NCBI GenBank assembly: GCA_038960095.1
Contig: CP152425.1
Coordinates: forward strand, 1,240,001-1,304,000
Direction of reading: 5' to 3'
DNA length: 64,000 nucleotides
DNA from: Symbiodolus clandestinus
GTDB lineage: Bacteria > Pseudomonadota > Gammaproteobacteria > Enterobacterales > G038960095
The position numbers were made by a program, and so were the translations under genes. Shown here one piece after another: positions 51,647-61,163 of the stretch. The notes beneath the pieces were generated by a model. The model worked only from the letters and a program-made list of their open reading frames with translations. It was not told the DNA's origin and ran no database searches. Each line of letters opens with the position of its first letter. Position 1 is the first letter of the stretch.

Positions 51647-53202
51647 TCAAATGCACTGGGTATTGGTGCTATCCACCATAAATCTGGGCCTTCAGTAATG
51701 CGACACTCTGAAACTTCATCAGGTTCTGTAAATCCGCATTGAGAATGAATAACGAATTGGGTGGTTGCTTTTAAACGTTTATCCTTAATCTCTAACCGTT
51801 TACGCATTCTTTCTAGGTATTGACGCTTATCTTTTTTAAGCTGAGAGTATTTTAGAGACCCTTGATCATCTAATAAATCTGTTTTTATGAAATTTTCAAT
51901 TTCTGATTTTAGATACTCCATACTATTTTTTAAAATAGTATTGTTTTTTTTTGTATATTCAATAGCTGTTTCTATTTTTAGAATATCTAATTTTAAAGAC
52001 TCAATTTTTCTTATTTTCTCAACCAGATTTTTCTCAAAATTATTATCATCGTCGTAATAGGTTGGATTACCTACAGCTATTAATGTATTCTTCCGATAAT
52101 CTTTCTTTACTTCATGGATCATTGGCTCTTTTATTAAATGGTATTGCTCTTGTATCCATTGCGATAACCATCTCTGAGCTTGATTATTTTTAGCTTGTTC
52201 ATTTAAAACTGAAATATCTATTTTATTAATGAAATTATCTAAAGCTTCGATTAACTTTTTATTGCTTTGGTTAATATTTTCTTGCTCCTGATTTTTTTTA
52301 ACTTGTTCTATTGTTAGATATCGAATTTCATTTTCATATTGACTAATCTTCTTAAAATAAAACTCTTCGTCCTCTTTTAAAAAAACGGCTGCTCGTTGCG
52401 CCTCTAGTGCTGCCTGTTTGCGGCACTCATCCTCTCTGGCCTGTTCAGCCACCGATTGTGCTGCATGATTATGTGGCTCATCTTTTGCTCGCCTATCAGC
52501 AGGTTGTGCACTTAATGCCCGGGTATTATGTAATTTAACTCTGCTAAATTGCTTATCAGCTATTGGTTGATAGTTCGATTGTACCCGATATTCATCAGCT
52601 TTCTGTATAGCCAATGTTGCACGCTTATATATAGATAACTTATTACTTCGAGTTTTCTTAGCACTGGTACGATAAAGTTTCTGCTCTGTTTGACCGAAAT
52701 TGGCTAAAGATGCTTTTAATTGGCTATCAATCCTCTTGGACTTTCCTGTTGAAATTGACGGTATTAAACCTAATCTCTTATTCTTGTTATTCGCTATTGG
52801 TTTCCAGGGTGGTTGCGCTGGATGTTTACTTTTTGCTGCAAAGGCTGGTTGAAAAAATTCCTGACTTTTCAGGGCCTCCTTTAGTAGTGGTAGTATTGAA
52901 CCTAATGCTCTCTTCTGCCGAAAAGCATAGAAGGGTAGAGCCTGAGTTTTACTCAAGCATAGACACATTAGATATTTTTTCCATTGCTTGCTCCACTCGG
53001 TTTGATCTCGAAGATTTTTGCACCGATGGCTTTTATTTTCTACCGAATTAGCTATCCCACTGTTACTATTATTACCCTGCAGACAGGGTAACTTTACTCT
53101 AGATCGCGCGATTACGCCGTGCGCATTATAAGTATAAAGTTGCAATGTATAAACATTCGGAACAAATGGCAAAATAATTGCAGCTGCCCTAATAAGTTGC
53201 AT
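51637..53202 (-). CDS. Orphan coiled-coil protein ending inside a tRNA gene
   Basis: A 521-residue protein that I do not recognise. The N-terminus has a short hydrophobic start (MQLIRAAAIILPFVP). A basic, low-complexity part follows to about residue 230, then a long charged coiled coil (about 235-300; EQAREDECRKQAALEAQRAAVFLKEDEEFYFKKI) and a further helical part rich in Lys/Glu/Asn. The TGA stop at 51637-51639 lies within the 3' end of tRNA-Lys(CUU). The start overlaps the small gene upstream by 14 bp. AT-rich, no known domain, isolated between core genes: a candidate host-interaction protein. An adhesin or phage-tail origin is not supported. Confidence 0.6.
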   Translation of the reverse strand: MQLIRAAAIILPFVPNVYTLQLYTYNAHGVIARSRVKLPCLQGNNSNSGIANSVENKSHRCKNLRDQTEWSKQWKKYLMCLCLSKTQALPFYAFRQKRALGSILPLLKEALKSQEFFQPAFAAKSKHPAQPPWKPIANNKNKRLGLIPSISTGKSKRIDSQLKASLANFGQTEQKLYRTSAKKTRSNKLSIYKRATLAIQKADEYRVQSNYQPIADKQFSRVKLHNTRALSAQPADRRAKDEPHNHAAQSVAEQAREDECRKQAALEAQRAAVFLKEDEEFYFKKISQYENEIRYLTIEQVKKNQEQENINQSNKKLIEALDNFINKIDISVLNEQAKNNQAQRWLSQWIQEQYHLIKEPMIHEVKKDYRKNTLIAVGNPTYYDDDNNFEKNLVEKIRKIESLKLDILKIETAIEYTKKNNTILKNSMEYLKSEIENFIKTDLLDDQGSLKYSQLKKDKRQYLERMRKRLEIKDKRLKATTQFVIHSQCGFTEPDEVSECRITEGPDLWWIAPIPSAFDGS

Positions 53203-53380
53203 TAATTTGTAGTGCCATTGATCCCTGCCACTGTAAATACCACACTTTTGTTGATAACAGTAAGGTAGCTATCTTGATAGGAAAAGTAATTGTTTCTCCC
53301 TTCAATCCGGATAGCTCATGCGGCAGGTAGAGTTGTAGCCAATCATAGCGTGGAATATTTTCATCGAAGTTTTTCAACAT
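53189..53380 (-). CDS. 63-residue protein of unknown function
   Basis: A small reading frame immediately before the coiled-coil gene, overlapping it by 14 bp, which suggests translational coupling. The segment LQLYLPHELSGLKGETITFPIKI recalls the core of the 66-residue protein at 13075-13275. It has no signal peptide and no strong ribosome site. It could also be the displaced N-terminus of the following gene, but no single-base change joins the two convincingly. Confidence 0.4.
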   Translation of the reverse strand: MLKNFDENIPRYDWLQLYLPHELSGLKGETITFPIKIATLLLSTKVWYLQWQGSMALQINATY

Positions 53381-53391
53381 AATTGCTTTAT

Positions 53392-53407
53392 TTAACTTTT
53401 ATTTAAC
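53392..53407 (-). promoter_or_regulatory. Two GTTAA half-sites 11 bp apart
   Basis: On the minus strand AGTTAAATAAA is directly repeated, placing GTTAA at 53403-53407 and 53392-53396, exactly 11 bp apart. The site is only 12-27 bp before ATG 53380 and about 190 bp before ATG 53202. Confidence 0.4.
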
Positions 53408-53686
53408 TAAAAATTATCATTTTAGCTACTATTGACATTGATTGAAAGCCGGCATTTGACGAGCGGGTGAAATAGTTATCAGCTAGAGCAAGAGGTTAAT
53501 CAAATCCAATCGAACCTCTGCTGATACAGAGTAGAGTAGATTAGCTTCACTTGCATAAACTGCTTTTACCTCAATAGCCAGTTGTAGAGCACCTCTAATA
53601 ATAAAAGGATTGCAGAGTACTTAAGAGATTGCCAAACTTAGCAACCTGAACGCTAAGTTACTCCGAAGTGTTATAGGATTGTCAAC

Positions 53687-54820
53687 ATGAGTACAGATCA
53701 ATCGGTAAAACTACGACGTCAAGCACTGCTGTTTTTGATAGGTGTTATCGTCATTAGCTTATTAGGCTATGGGCTATTTTGGTATTACCGATCTAGACAT
53801 TATCAAAAGACTGATGATGCCTATGTGATGGGTGATCATATTCCGATTACCGCCCAGATTAGTGGCCGAGTTCAAGCAATTGCTGCTGAAACAACCGATT
53901 TAGTCCGAGTCGGTGATCCACTGATTCAATTGGAAACCGTTGATGCTGAACAGGTGGTTGAGCAAGCTAAGTTAATACTGGCACAGCGAGTGCGACAACT
54001 GCACAGCCAGTTAGTTGAACAGCGGCAACTGGCAGCAAAAGTTAAACAACAGCAGCTGCTTTTACAGCAAGCCGAAAGTGACTGCCAGCGTCGTCAGCTT
54101 TTAGGAAAGCGAGGAGCCATTGGGCAAGAAGCATTGCAGCATGCTCAAGAAACCGTACAACAAGCCAGAGTGGCCTTGCAAATAGCGACTGAAGCCTTAA
54201 AAACCAATCAAGCGTTGTTACTAGAGGTGCCAATTGCTCAACAACCTGCCGTATTAGAAGCCGCCAGTCAATTACAACAAGCCTGGTTAACCTTACAAAG
54301 AACCCGCATTATAAGTCCGGTTACCGGGCATGTGGTGCGCCGTAGTGTGCAGCTTGGTGCGCAAATTGCGGCTGGCGCACCATTGATGTTGATTGCTGCC
54401 GAAGCGCCGCTTTGGGTAGAGGCTAATTTTAAAGAGACACAACTCAAAACGCTACGTATCGGTCAGCCGGTAGAAATCACCAGCGATACCTACGGTAGGG
54501 CAGTTAAGTACTTCGGTAGGATCAGTGGTTTATATGCTAGTACTGGCAGTAGTTTATCACTATTGCCGCCACAAAATGCCACAGGTAATTGGATAAAGGT
54601 AGTGCAACGTCTGCCGATCAAGATAGCTTTTGTAGAGCCAAAGCAGTTAGAACAGCATCCGCTAGCCATCGGAGCTTCCATCAGTGTTGTAGTGTGTACA
54701 CAACCAGTAGCATCATCAACTACCCATCTGCTTAATGATAAAAAATCAGCTAACTCTATTGATATAACCCCTGTTAAACAGCTTATCAAGGAGATTATTC
54801 ATGACAATCTCCCAGACTAG
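53687..54820 (+). CDS. emrA: HlyD/EmrA-type periplasmic adaptor
   Basis: A membrane-fusion protein with one N-terminal helix (ALLFLIGVIVISLLGYGLFWYY), split lipoyl halves (KTDDAYVMGDHIPITAQISGRV and RTRIISPVTGHVVRRSVQLGAQI) around a long coiled-coil hairpin (about 75-185), and a beta-barrel domain (LWVEANFKETQLKTLRIGQPVEI). It works with the EmrB-type transporter and TolC to expel hydrophobic drugs. The end overlaps emrB by 20 bp. ATG 53687 follows a weak site. Confidence 0.88.
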   Translation: MSTDQSVKLRRQALLFLIGVIVISLLGYGLFWYYRSRHYQKTDDAYVMGDHIPITAQISGRVQAIAAETTDLVRVGDPLIQLETVDAEQVVEQAKLILAQRVRQLHSQLVEQRQLAAKVKQQQLLLQQAESDCQRRQLLGKRGAIGQEALQHAQETVQQARVALQIATEALKTNQALLLEVPIAQQPAVLEAASQLQQAWLTLQRTRIISPVTGHVVRRSVQLGAQIAAGAPLMLIAAEAPLWVEANFKETQLKTLRIGQPVEITSDTYGRAVKYFGRISGLYASTGSSLSLLPPQNATGNWIKVVQRLPIKIAFVEPKQLEQHPLAIGASISVVVCTQPVASSTTHLLNDKKSANSIDITPVKQLIKEIIHDNLPD

Positions 54821-56360
54821 CACTTTGGTTCAGCATGCACCGTTAGAAGGAGTAACGCTAGCTTGGATGACACTGGGCCTGTCCTTGGCAAGCTTTATGC
54901 AAATACTCGATATCACCATCGCTAATGTCGCGTTGTCTACAATAGCCGGTGATTTAGGTATGGCAACCACTCAAGGCACTTGGGTGATTACCGCTTTTGG
55001 CGTTGCCAATGCCATCGCTGTGCCGATGTCAGGATGGCTAGCACGGCAATGGGGCGAAATCAGATTGTTTGCCTGGGCAATGCTACTCTTCGTGGTTACC
55101 TCATTGTTTTGCGGGTTATCGACTAATATAGCCAGTTTAGTACTCTTTCGGATACTACAGGGTCTAGCGGCCGGTCCATTAGTCCCATTAGCCCAAAGCT
55201 TGTTATTAAATAATTATCCACCTGAAAAGCGTTCAATGGCATTAGCTTTATGGTCGTTAACAGTAATCGTTGCTCCTATTTGCGGCCCTATTTTAGGAGG
55301 CTGGATCAGCGATAATTACCATTGGAGTTGGATTTTTTTTATTAACATTCCGGTAGGCTTGTTGGCATTACTGTTGGTGCGTATAACGCTTAAGGGGCGA
55401 GAAACGGCAACATTATCGCAACCCATTGATCGAATAGGACTGTGGCTTCTGGTTATTGGTGTAGGAAGTCTGCAATGGATGCTAGATCGTGGTAAAGAGC
55501 TTGATTGGTTCGCTTCTCGAGAGATTATGCTATTAGCGATTAGCTCAGGAATCGCTTTAACCGCCCTAGTTATTTGGGAACTGACTGAAAAATACCCCAT
55601 ATTGGATCTGTCCCTGTTTAAACAGCGTAACTTTTCGATTGGCGTACTCTGTTTATCAAGTGCAACGCTACTTTATATGGGGACGATTGTTTTAGTTCCT
55701 TTACTATTACAGAGTGTATTGGGTTACACGGCTACTTGGGCTGGCTTAGCGGCTGCACCAATTGGCTTATTGCCACTAATAATATCGCCACTGATTGGTC
55801 GATTAGGCGCTCGGATTGATATGCGTTGGGTCGTAACCATCAGTTTTTTGGCATTTTCTGGCTGCTTTTACTGGCGGGCTATCAGCTTTTTTCCGGGAAT
55901 CCCATTTTCTGGCATTGCTTGGCCACAATTTTTTCAGGGCCTGGCGGTAGCCTGTTTTTTTATGCCATTAACAACGATTACCCTCTCTGGCATATCTGAA
56001 CGGCGGTTAGCTGATGCCAGCAGTCTCTCAAATTTTCTACGAACCTTGTCGGGGTCTATAGGAACTTCCATAACTACCACGTTATGGGAACGGCGAGAAA
56101 TACACCATCATCAACAATTAACAGGAGGCCTAGATCCTTCACAACCTTTACTCATCGAATATTACCAGCAGTTCGCCCAGTGGGGACAGGAGAAATTGCC
56201 AGCCACTGTGCTGTTAATTCAACAAATTACCCAGCAGGCGTTAATAATTGCTGCTAATGAAATTTTTTGGGCTGCTTCCTGGATTTTTTTAGGGATGATA
56301 GTGATAGTATGGTTTGCTAAACCACCTTTTGGTAAAGGAACTAGTGATCTGGGCCATTAA
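54801..56360 (+). CDS. emrB: DHA2-family drug:H+ antiporter, EmrB-type
   Basis: A 519-residue major facilitator with 14 predicted helices. Signatures are MQILDITIANVALSTIAGDLG (motif D1), SGWLARQWGEIRLF, LVLFRILQGLAAGPLVPLAQSLLL, ALWSLTVIVAPICGPILGGWISDNYHWSWIFFINIPVG, and FFQGLAVACFFMPLTTITLSGI. It pairs with the overlapping adaptor gene. AAGGAG seven bases before ATG 54801 gives a strong start. Confidence 0.92.
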   Translation: MTISQTSTLVQHAPLEGVTLAWMTLGLSLASFMQILDITIANVALSTIAGDLGMATTQGTWVITAFGVANAIAVPMSGWLARQWGEIRLFAWAMLLFVVTSLFCGLSTNIASLVLFRILQGLAAGPLVPLAQSLLLNNYPPEKRSMALALWSLTVIVAPICGPILGGWISDNYHWSWIFFINIPVGLLALLLVRITLKGRETATLSQPIDRIGLWLLVIGVGSLQWMLDRGKELDWFASREIMLLAISSGIALTALVIWELTEKYPILDLSLFKQRNFSIGVLCLSSATLLYMGTIVLVPLLLQSVLGYTATWAGLAAAPIGLLPLIISPLIGRLGARIDMRWVVTISFLAFSGCFYWRAISFFPGIPFSGIAWPQFFQGLAVACFFMPLTTITLSGISERRLADASSLSNFLRTLSGSIGTSITTTLWERREIHHHQQLTGGLDPSQPLLIEYYQQFAQWGQEKLPATVLLIQQITQQALIIAANEIFWAASWIFLGMIVIVWFAKPPFGKGTSDLGH

Positions 56361-56369
56361 AGTAGAGCT

Positions 56370-56398
56370 TGTGTTCAAAAAAAATTCATGTTACTATC
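56370..56398 (+). promoter_or_regulatory. Putative rpsO promoter
   Basis: TTGTGT (56370-56375), 17 bp, TACTAT (56393-56398), 69 bp before rpsO. The leader between it and the ATG could hold the S15-binding structure known in E. coli, but I cannot fold it with confidence. Confidence 0.45.
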
Positions 56399-56466
56399 TT
56401 TCAGTTTTAGGGTTCTGGGTGCTGAGTTAGAGATTGGCATTCAGGTTTAGATGTTAAGGGTTTTTT

Positions 56467-56736
56467 ATGTCTCTAACAGCAGAAACCAAAAGCCAGCTTA
56501 TCACTGAGTTTGGTCAAAATAGTCATGATAGTGGGTCAACAGCAGTTCAGATTGCTCTATTAACTGAGCGTATCAACCGGCTGCAAAAGCACTTTTCCGA
56601 ACATAAAAAGGATCACCACAGTCGTCATGGTTTGTTGCGTATGGTATCACGACGACGTAAACTGCTCGATTATCTTAAAGGTAAGTCGGCAGAATGTTAT
56701 ACGGCGTTGATTCGGCGTTTAGGTTTACGCCATTAA
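56467..56736 (+). CDS. rpsO: 30S ribosomal protein S15
   Basis: An 89-residue S15 with the signature LITEFGQNSHDSGSTAVQIALLTERINRLQKHFSEHKKDHHSRHGLLRMVSRRRKLLDYLK. It binds the 16S rRNA central junction. rpsO-pnp order is conserved in gammaproteobacteria; a terminator lies between them. Confidence 0.97.
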   Translation: MSLTAETKSQLITEFGQNSHDSGSTAVQIALLTERINRLQKHFSEHKKDHHSRHGLLRMVSRRRKLLDYLKGKSAECYTALIRRLGLRH

Positions 56737-56750
56737 GCGCTGCTGGTGAT

Positions 56751-56777
56751 AAAAAGGGGCCCTAGGGCCCCTTTTTT
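56751..56777 (+). terminator. Rho-independent terminator between rpsO and pnp
   Basis: A near-perfect palindrome: AAAAAGGGGCCC, a TA centre and GGGCCCCTTTTTT. The GC-rich stem runs straight into six T. It begins 14 bp after the rpsO stop, as in the E. coli rpsO terminator. Confidence 0.9.
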
Positions 56778-56830
56778 CTAATAAGTCCTAGCAATGATCA
56801 ATAATTATTAAGTAACGAAGGAATTTTTTT

Positions 56831-59065
56831 GTGACAGCAATGGTTCAAGAATTTCAATATGGTGAGCACCATGTTGTGTTAGAAACAGGGATAGTAGCCC
56901 GACAAGCTACGGCCGCGGTAATGGCCAATATGGGAGATACTACTGTTTTAGCCACTGTGGTTGGAGTACCTCAAGTCCAAGCGGAAAAAAGCTTCCTACC
57001 GCTAACGGTTCACTACCAAGAGCGCGCTTACGCGGCAGGACGTATTCCTGGTAGTTTCTTTAGACGTGAGGGACGTCCCGGTGAAAGCGAAGTATTAACC
57101 GCAAGGTTAATTGATCGTCCGCTACGTCCTCTGTTTCCTGCCGGTTTTTATCATGAAGTACAGATTGTGGCCACCGTATTGTCGGTCGATCCGCAAATTA
57201 ATCCGGATATTGTTGCGATGATCGCCACCTCTGCCGCGCTAACTCTATCAGGGATTCCGTTTTCCGGTCCAATAGGGGCTGCTAGAGTTGGGTTTGTTGA
57301 TGGACAGTATCTGCTTAATCCAAGCTGTGATCGCCTAAAAGAGAGCCGTTTAGATCTGGTTGTCGCGGGAACTCAGCAGGCAGTGATTACGGTTGAATCA
57401 GAAGCGGATCAGCTAACAGAAGCACAAATGTTAGGTGCCGTATTATTTGGACATCAACAGCAACAGGTGGTTATTGAGAATATCAAGCAGTTCGCACTAG
57501 CTGCTGGTAAGCCGCGCTGGGATTGGCAAGCTCCAAGTGTAGATGCCAGTTTACACCGGCAAGTGACTGCTTTGGCAACACAACCCATTACTGATGCGTA
57601 TAGCTTGTCTGAAAAAAGCGTGCGGCAGCAGAAGTTTATGGAAATTAAGCAACACGTCGTGAAAACTATCCAATCTGCTGCCCAGGACTCTTCAGAGCCA
57701 CCTCAAGCGTCAGTGATCCTCTCGCTATTGCATCAATTAGAAAAACAGATGATCCGCCAGCGCCTGCTAGCAGGCGAAGCTCGCATTGATCAGCGTGATC
57801 CTCTGACAGTACGTGCGCTAGCCATGAGTGTTGGAGTGCTACCACGTATTCATGGTTCTGCATTATTCACTCGAGGTGAAACGCAGGCGTTGGTGACAGT
57901 TACCCTAGGAACAGAACGTGACGCACAAACGGTTGATGAACTGTTGGGTGAGCGGACTGATTCTTTGCTATTACACTACAATTTCCCTCCTTATGCGGTA
58001 GGTGAAACTGGAATATTAGGATCACCCAAGCGGCGAGAGATTGGGCATGGTCGTTTAGCCAAAAGAGGATTAGCAGCTGTTATGCCAACCTCATCGGCAT
58101 TCCCCTATACCATTCGGGTAGTTTCTGAAATTACTGAATCCAATGGATCATCCTCCATGGCAACAGTCTGTGGTGCCTCTTTAGCACTCATGGACGCCGG
58201 CGTGCCGCTTAAAGCACCGGTCGCTGGGGTTGCGATGGGGTTAATTAAGGGGAGTGATCAACCTATTATCTTAACAGATATCTCCGGTGATGAAGATCAT
58301 TTAGGTGATATGGATTTCAAAGTGGCAGGTACTACACTTGGGATCACTGCATTACAGATGGATATGAAGGTAGATGGTATTGACCAGGCAATCTTACAAA
58401 CTGCCTTGCAACAAGCAAAAGGTGCTCGGCTACACATTTTACAGATTATGAAACAGGCTATCGATCAACCACGTGACAATGTTTCCGACTGGGCGCCACG
58501 TATTCATACTTTTAAAATTGATCCACTGAAAATTCGTGAAGTAATTGGTAAGGGTGGGGCGGTCATCCGCGCATTAATCGAGGAGACTGGGAGCACTATT
58601 GATGTTAAGGATGACGGAACCATAACCGTTTCTGCGAATAATCGTCAGTCTATTCAGCATGCCATTAATCGAATTACTGAGCTAACTGCGGAGGTTGAAA
58701 AAGGGGCGATTTACACAGGTAAAGTCTCTCGACTCGCTGATTTTGGTGCTTTTGTAGCATTAAGCAGCGGCAAAGAGGGCTTAGTACACATCTCTCAGTT
58801 ATCACAGCAACGAGTTGATAAGGTAGGTGACTGTGTAACAATAGGGCAGCAAGTTCAAGTTAAAGTACTAGAGATTGATCGCCAAGGGCGACTGCGTTTA
58901 AGCATCAAAGAAGCGCAATCGATGGAAGCATCAACAACTACTTCTTCAACATGTACTGCCATGTCCGACTCAGGTTATGTTAGTGAGGAGGAGAGCGAAG
59001 GGGAAGAGAGCTATGGTACCTCTAACACGGTTACCGTGCTCCCCTTGTATCAAAAAAATCGGTAA
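56831..59065 (+). CDS. pnp: Polyribonucleotide nucleotidyltransferase
   Basis: PNPase degrades RNA from the 3' end by phosphorolysis. It has two RNase PH cores (RQATAAVMANMGDTTVLATVV; GSALFTRGETQALVTVTLGTERDAQ; TGILGSPKRREIGHGRLAKRG; DISGDEDHLGDMDFKVAGT), a KH domain (KIREVIGKGGAVIRALIEETG) and an S1 domain (GAIYTGKVSRLADFGAFVALSSGKEGLVHISQL). The start is GTG 56831 with AAGGA eight bases upstream. The last 47 residues are an unusual Ser/Thr and acidic tail (SDSGYVSEEESEGEESYG). nlpI, next in E. coli, is absent. Confidence 0.96.
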   Translation: MTAMVQEFQYGEHHVVLETGIVARQATAAVMANMGDTTVLATVVGVPQVQAEKSFLPLTVHYQERAYAAGRIPGSFFRREGRPGESEVLTARLIDRPLRPLFPAGFYHEVQIVATVLSVDPQINPDIVAMIATSAALTLSGIPFSGPIGAARVGFVDGQYLLNPSCDRLKESRLDLVVAGTQQAVITVESEADQLTEAQMLGAVLFGHQQQQVVIENIKQFALAAGKPRWDWQAPSVDASLHRQVTALATQPITDAYSLSEKSVRQQKFMEIKQHVVKTIQSAAQDSSEPPQASVILSLLHQLEKQMIRQRLLAGEARIDQRDPLTVRALAMSVGVLPRIHGSALFTRGETQALVTVTLGTERDAQTVDELLGERTDSLLLHYNFPPYAVGETGILGSPKRREIGHGRLAKRGLAAVMPTSSAFPYTIRVVSEITESNGSSSMATVCGASLALMDAGVPLKAPVAGVAMGLIKGSDQPIILTDISGDEDHLGDMDFKVAGTTLGITALQMDMKVDGIDQAILQTALQQAKGARLHILQIMKQAIDQPRDNVSDWAPRIHTFKIDPLKIREVIGKGGAVIRALIEETGSTIDVKDDGTITVSANNRQSIQHAINRITELTAEVEKGAIYTGKVSRLADFGAFVALSSGKEGLVHISQLSQQRVDKVGDCVTIGQQVQVKVLEIDRQGRLRLSIKEAQSMEASTTTSSTCTAMSDSGYVSEEESEGEESYGTSNTVTVLPLYQKNR

Positions 59066-59170
59066 AGAACGCTAATAAACTGTAAGGATAGTCGGCAATA
59101 GAACCTTCCCGAATTTCCAAAGGTTATTATTTTTTGAATGATAAGAAGCCAGTTCGCATTTTTGTGAGAA

Positions 59171-59190
59171 TGGATTGAGAATTCAATCCA
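59171..59190 (+). promoter_or_regulatory. Stem-loop in the deaD leader
   Basis: TGGATTGA-GAAT-TCAATCCA forms an 8-bp stem, 58 bp before the deaD ATG. No T-run follows, so it is not a standard terminator. Long structured leaders of cold-shock helicase genes are common; the role here is inferred. Confidence 0.35.
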
Positions 59191-59247
59191 TTAAATCATT
59201 TTAAAGACTTTATGTAAACTGGCGCCATTCTGTATTGGGGCTATATT

Positions 59248-61086
59248 ATGTCACAGGTTGACACATCTACTGCTATTACTTTTGAAAAACTAGGATTACC
59301 CGAATCTATTATAGAAGCCATTACTGCTTTAGGGTATGAAAAACCAACTCCCATTCAACAGGCTTGTATTCCGGCATTACTCGCTGGAAAAGATGTCTTA
59401 GGAATGGCGCAGACAGGGAGCGGTAAAACAGCCGCTTTTGCTTTACCTTTATTAAGCAGGATTAATCCTGCATTAGAAACACCACAACTGCTGGTTCTCA
59501 CACCAACGCGTGAATTGGCGATACAAGTCTCTAAAGCCTTCAAAGATTATACTAAAAATACTCCCGGTTTAAAAACACTAGCAATTTACGGTGGCCAACG
59601 TTATGAAATAGAGTTACGTGGCCTGCGTCAGGGAGCGCAAGTCATTGTAGGTACTCCCGGCCGAATATCTGAATATCTAGGCTGCAATGGTGACGATTCA
59701 CCAAAAAGAAAAACCGTATTGGATTGTCGTGATCTGCAGGCTTTTGTTCTAGATGAAGCGGATGAGATGTTGCGTCAGGGGTTCCTTGAAGCTGTTGAAG
59801 CTATCATGCAAAAATTGCCTCAAGGACGACAAATGGCATTGTTTTCGGCAACCATGCCAGAAGCCATTCGACGGATTACCCTTCAGTTTATGCAAAAACC
59901 TGAAGTTGTTCATACACAATCGCATGTTAGAACTGCCCCTGAGATTACCCAACATTACTGGTTAGCGTACCGCTCAAGTAAAATGGAGGCTTTACCGCGC
60001 TTTTTAGAGACTGAAGACTTTGATGCGGCAATTATTTTTGTAAGAACCAAAAATGCCACCTTAGAAGTTGTCGAATACTTAAAGCAAAAAGGAAATACTC
60101 GTTGTGCGGCAATCAATGGTGATATGAACCAATCGCAACGTGATGAGACCATAGAGCGGTTTCGAATCAAGCGTGAGGATGAAGATAGTCGCCGATTGGA
60201 TGTTTTAATTGCTACCGATGTGGCTGCTCGGGGATTAGATGTTGATCGCATAACACTGGTTATCAACTATGATATCCCAATGGATCATAACTCCTATGTG
60301 CATCGAATTGGACGGACAGGTCGAGCAGGCCGCTCAGGTAAAGCGCTGTTGTTTGTTGAGCATCGTGAGCAGCGCCTGTTGGCTAACCTTGAGAGTAGAT
60401 TGCGTCTATCCATTACTCCGGTTGATTTACCCAATAACCAACAGATAGCTGAACGACGGTTACTGAAATTTAATGAACGACTCCGCCGGCAATTAGATAG
60501 TCAGGATTTAGGGGATTATCGTAACCTATTGCCTCAGTTAGTTGATAGAAGCGACCAAAATATGGAAGCTTTGGCAGCAGCACTCCTTAAGCTAGCACAA
60601 GGTGATTGCCCGCTAATTTTGCCGCCAGAGGTGGCTTCTGATCGTAAACCTTTAATGTGTAATTTCCGTGAACGTGACGGAGAACGTTTTTCTCGAGAAC
60701 GACGTAATAGTGGAGAGCGTTCGCGTGCCGATATGTTGCTCTATCGGATTGAAGTTGGCAAAAATGATGGGGTTGAAGTACGCCACATTGTTGGAGCAAT
60801 CGCCAATGAAGGTGATTTTAGTAGTCGCCACATAGGAAACATTAAGCTGTTTCCAGAACACTCCACAGTAGAATTACCTAAAGGGTTATCTAATGAGATG
60901 ATCGGCCATCTTGCACGAACCCGTATTTTAAATAAACCTACGCGGATGCAATTGATTGGCGAAGCAAACTCAGGATTTTCACGGCGTGACCGTTTTGAAA
61001 AAGGTTATACGCCACGTAATGGTGATCGTCCAAACCGTCAATACCGCTCTTCTAAACCACAAACGGTATCACACTACGACCGATAG
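59248..61086 (+). CDS. deaD: DEAD-box RNA helicase (DeaD/CsdA)
   Basis: A 612-residue RNA helicase of the CsdA type, acting in ribosome assembly and cold adaptation. Motifs are: Q motif GYEKPTPIQQ, I AQTGSGKT, Ia PTRELAIQV, II VLDEADEML, III SATMPE, IV IIFVRTK, V ATDVAARGLD, VI HRIGRTGRAGR. The C-terminal RNA-binding domain (YRIEVGKNDGVEVRHIVGAIANEGDFSSRHIGNIKL) and a basic Arg-rich tail follow. Two small inserts (GDDSPKRKTV and KREDEDSRRL) are not in E. coli. Its place after pnp is conserved. Confidence 0.95.
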   Translation: MSQVDTSTAITFEKLGLPESIIEAITALGYEKPTPIQQACIPALLAGKDVLGMAQTGSGKTAAFALPLLSRINPALETPQLLVLTPTRELAIQVSKAFKDYTKNTPGLKTLAIYGGQRYEIELRGLRQGAQVIVGTPGRISEYLGCNGDDSPKRKTVLDCRDLQAFVLDEADEMLRQGFLEAVEAIMQKLPQGRQMALFSATMPEAIRRITLQFMQKPEVVHTQSHVRTAPEITQHYWLAYRSSKMEALPRFLETEDFDAAIIFVRTKNATLEVVEYLKQKGNTRCAAINGDMNQSQRDETIERFRIKREDEDSRRLDVLIATDVAARGLDVDRITLVINYDIPMDHNSYVHRIGRTGRAGRSGKALLFVEHREQRLLANLESRLRLSITPVDLPNNQQIAERRLLKFNERLRRQLDSQDLGDYRNLLPQLVDRSDQNMEALAAALLKLAQGDCPLILPPEVASDRKPLMCNFRERDGERFSRERRNSGERSRADMLLYRIEVGKNDGVEVRHIVGAIANEGDFSSRHIGNIKLFPEHSTVELPKGLSNEMIGHLARTRILNKPTRMQLIGEANSGFSRRDRFEKGYTPRNGDRPNRQYRSSKPQTVSHYDR

Positions 61087-61106
61087 AGATCAAAAGTAAT
61101 ACCAAA

Positions 61107-61136
61107 AGGCTAGACAAAATCCTTTTTTTCTAGCCT
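61107..61136 (+). terminator. Possible terminator hairpin after deaD
   Basis: AGGCTAGA and TCTAGCCT pair around a 14-base loop containing seven T. The stem is convincing, but the T-run lies in the loop and not after it, so efficiency is doubtful. It separates the convergent deaD and repeat-protein genes. Confidence 0.35.
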
Positions 61137-61163
61137 GCAGTCAACAACTAAATTTTAAAAAAG

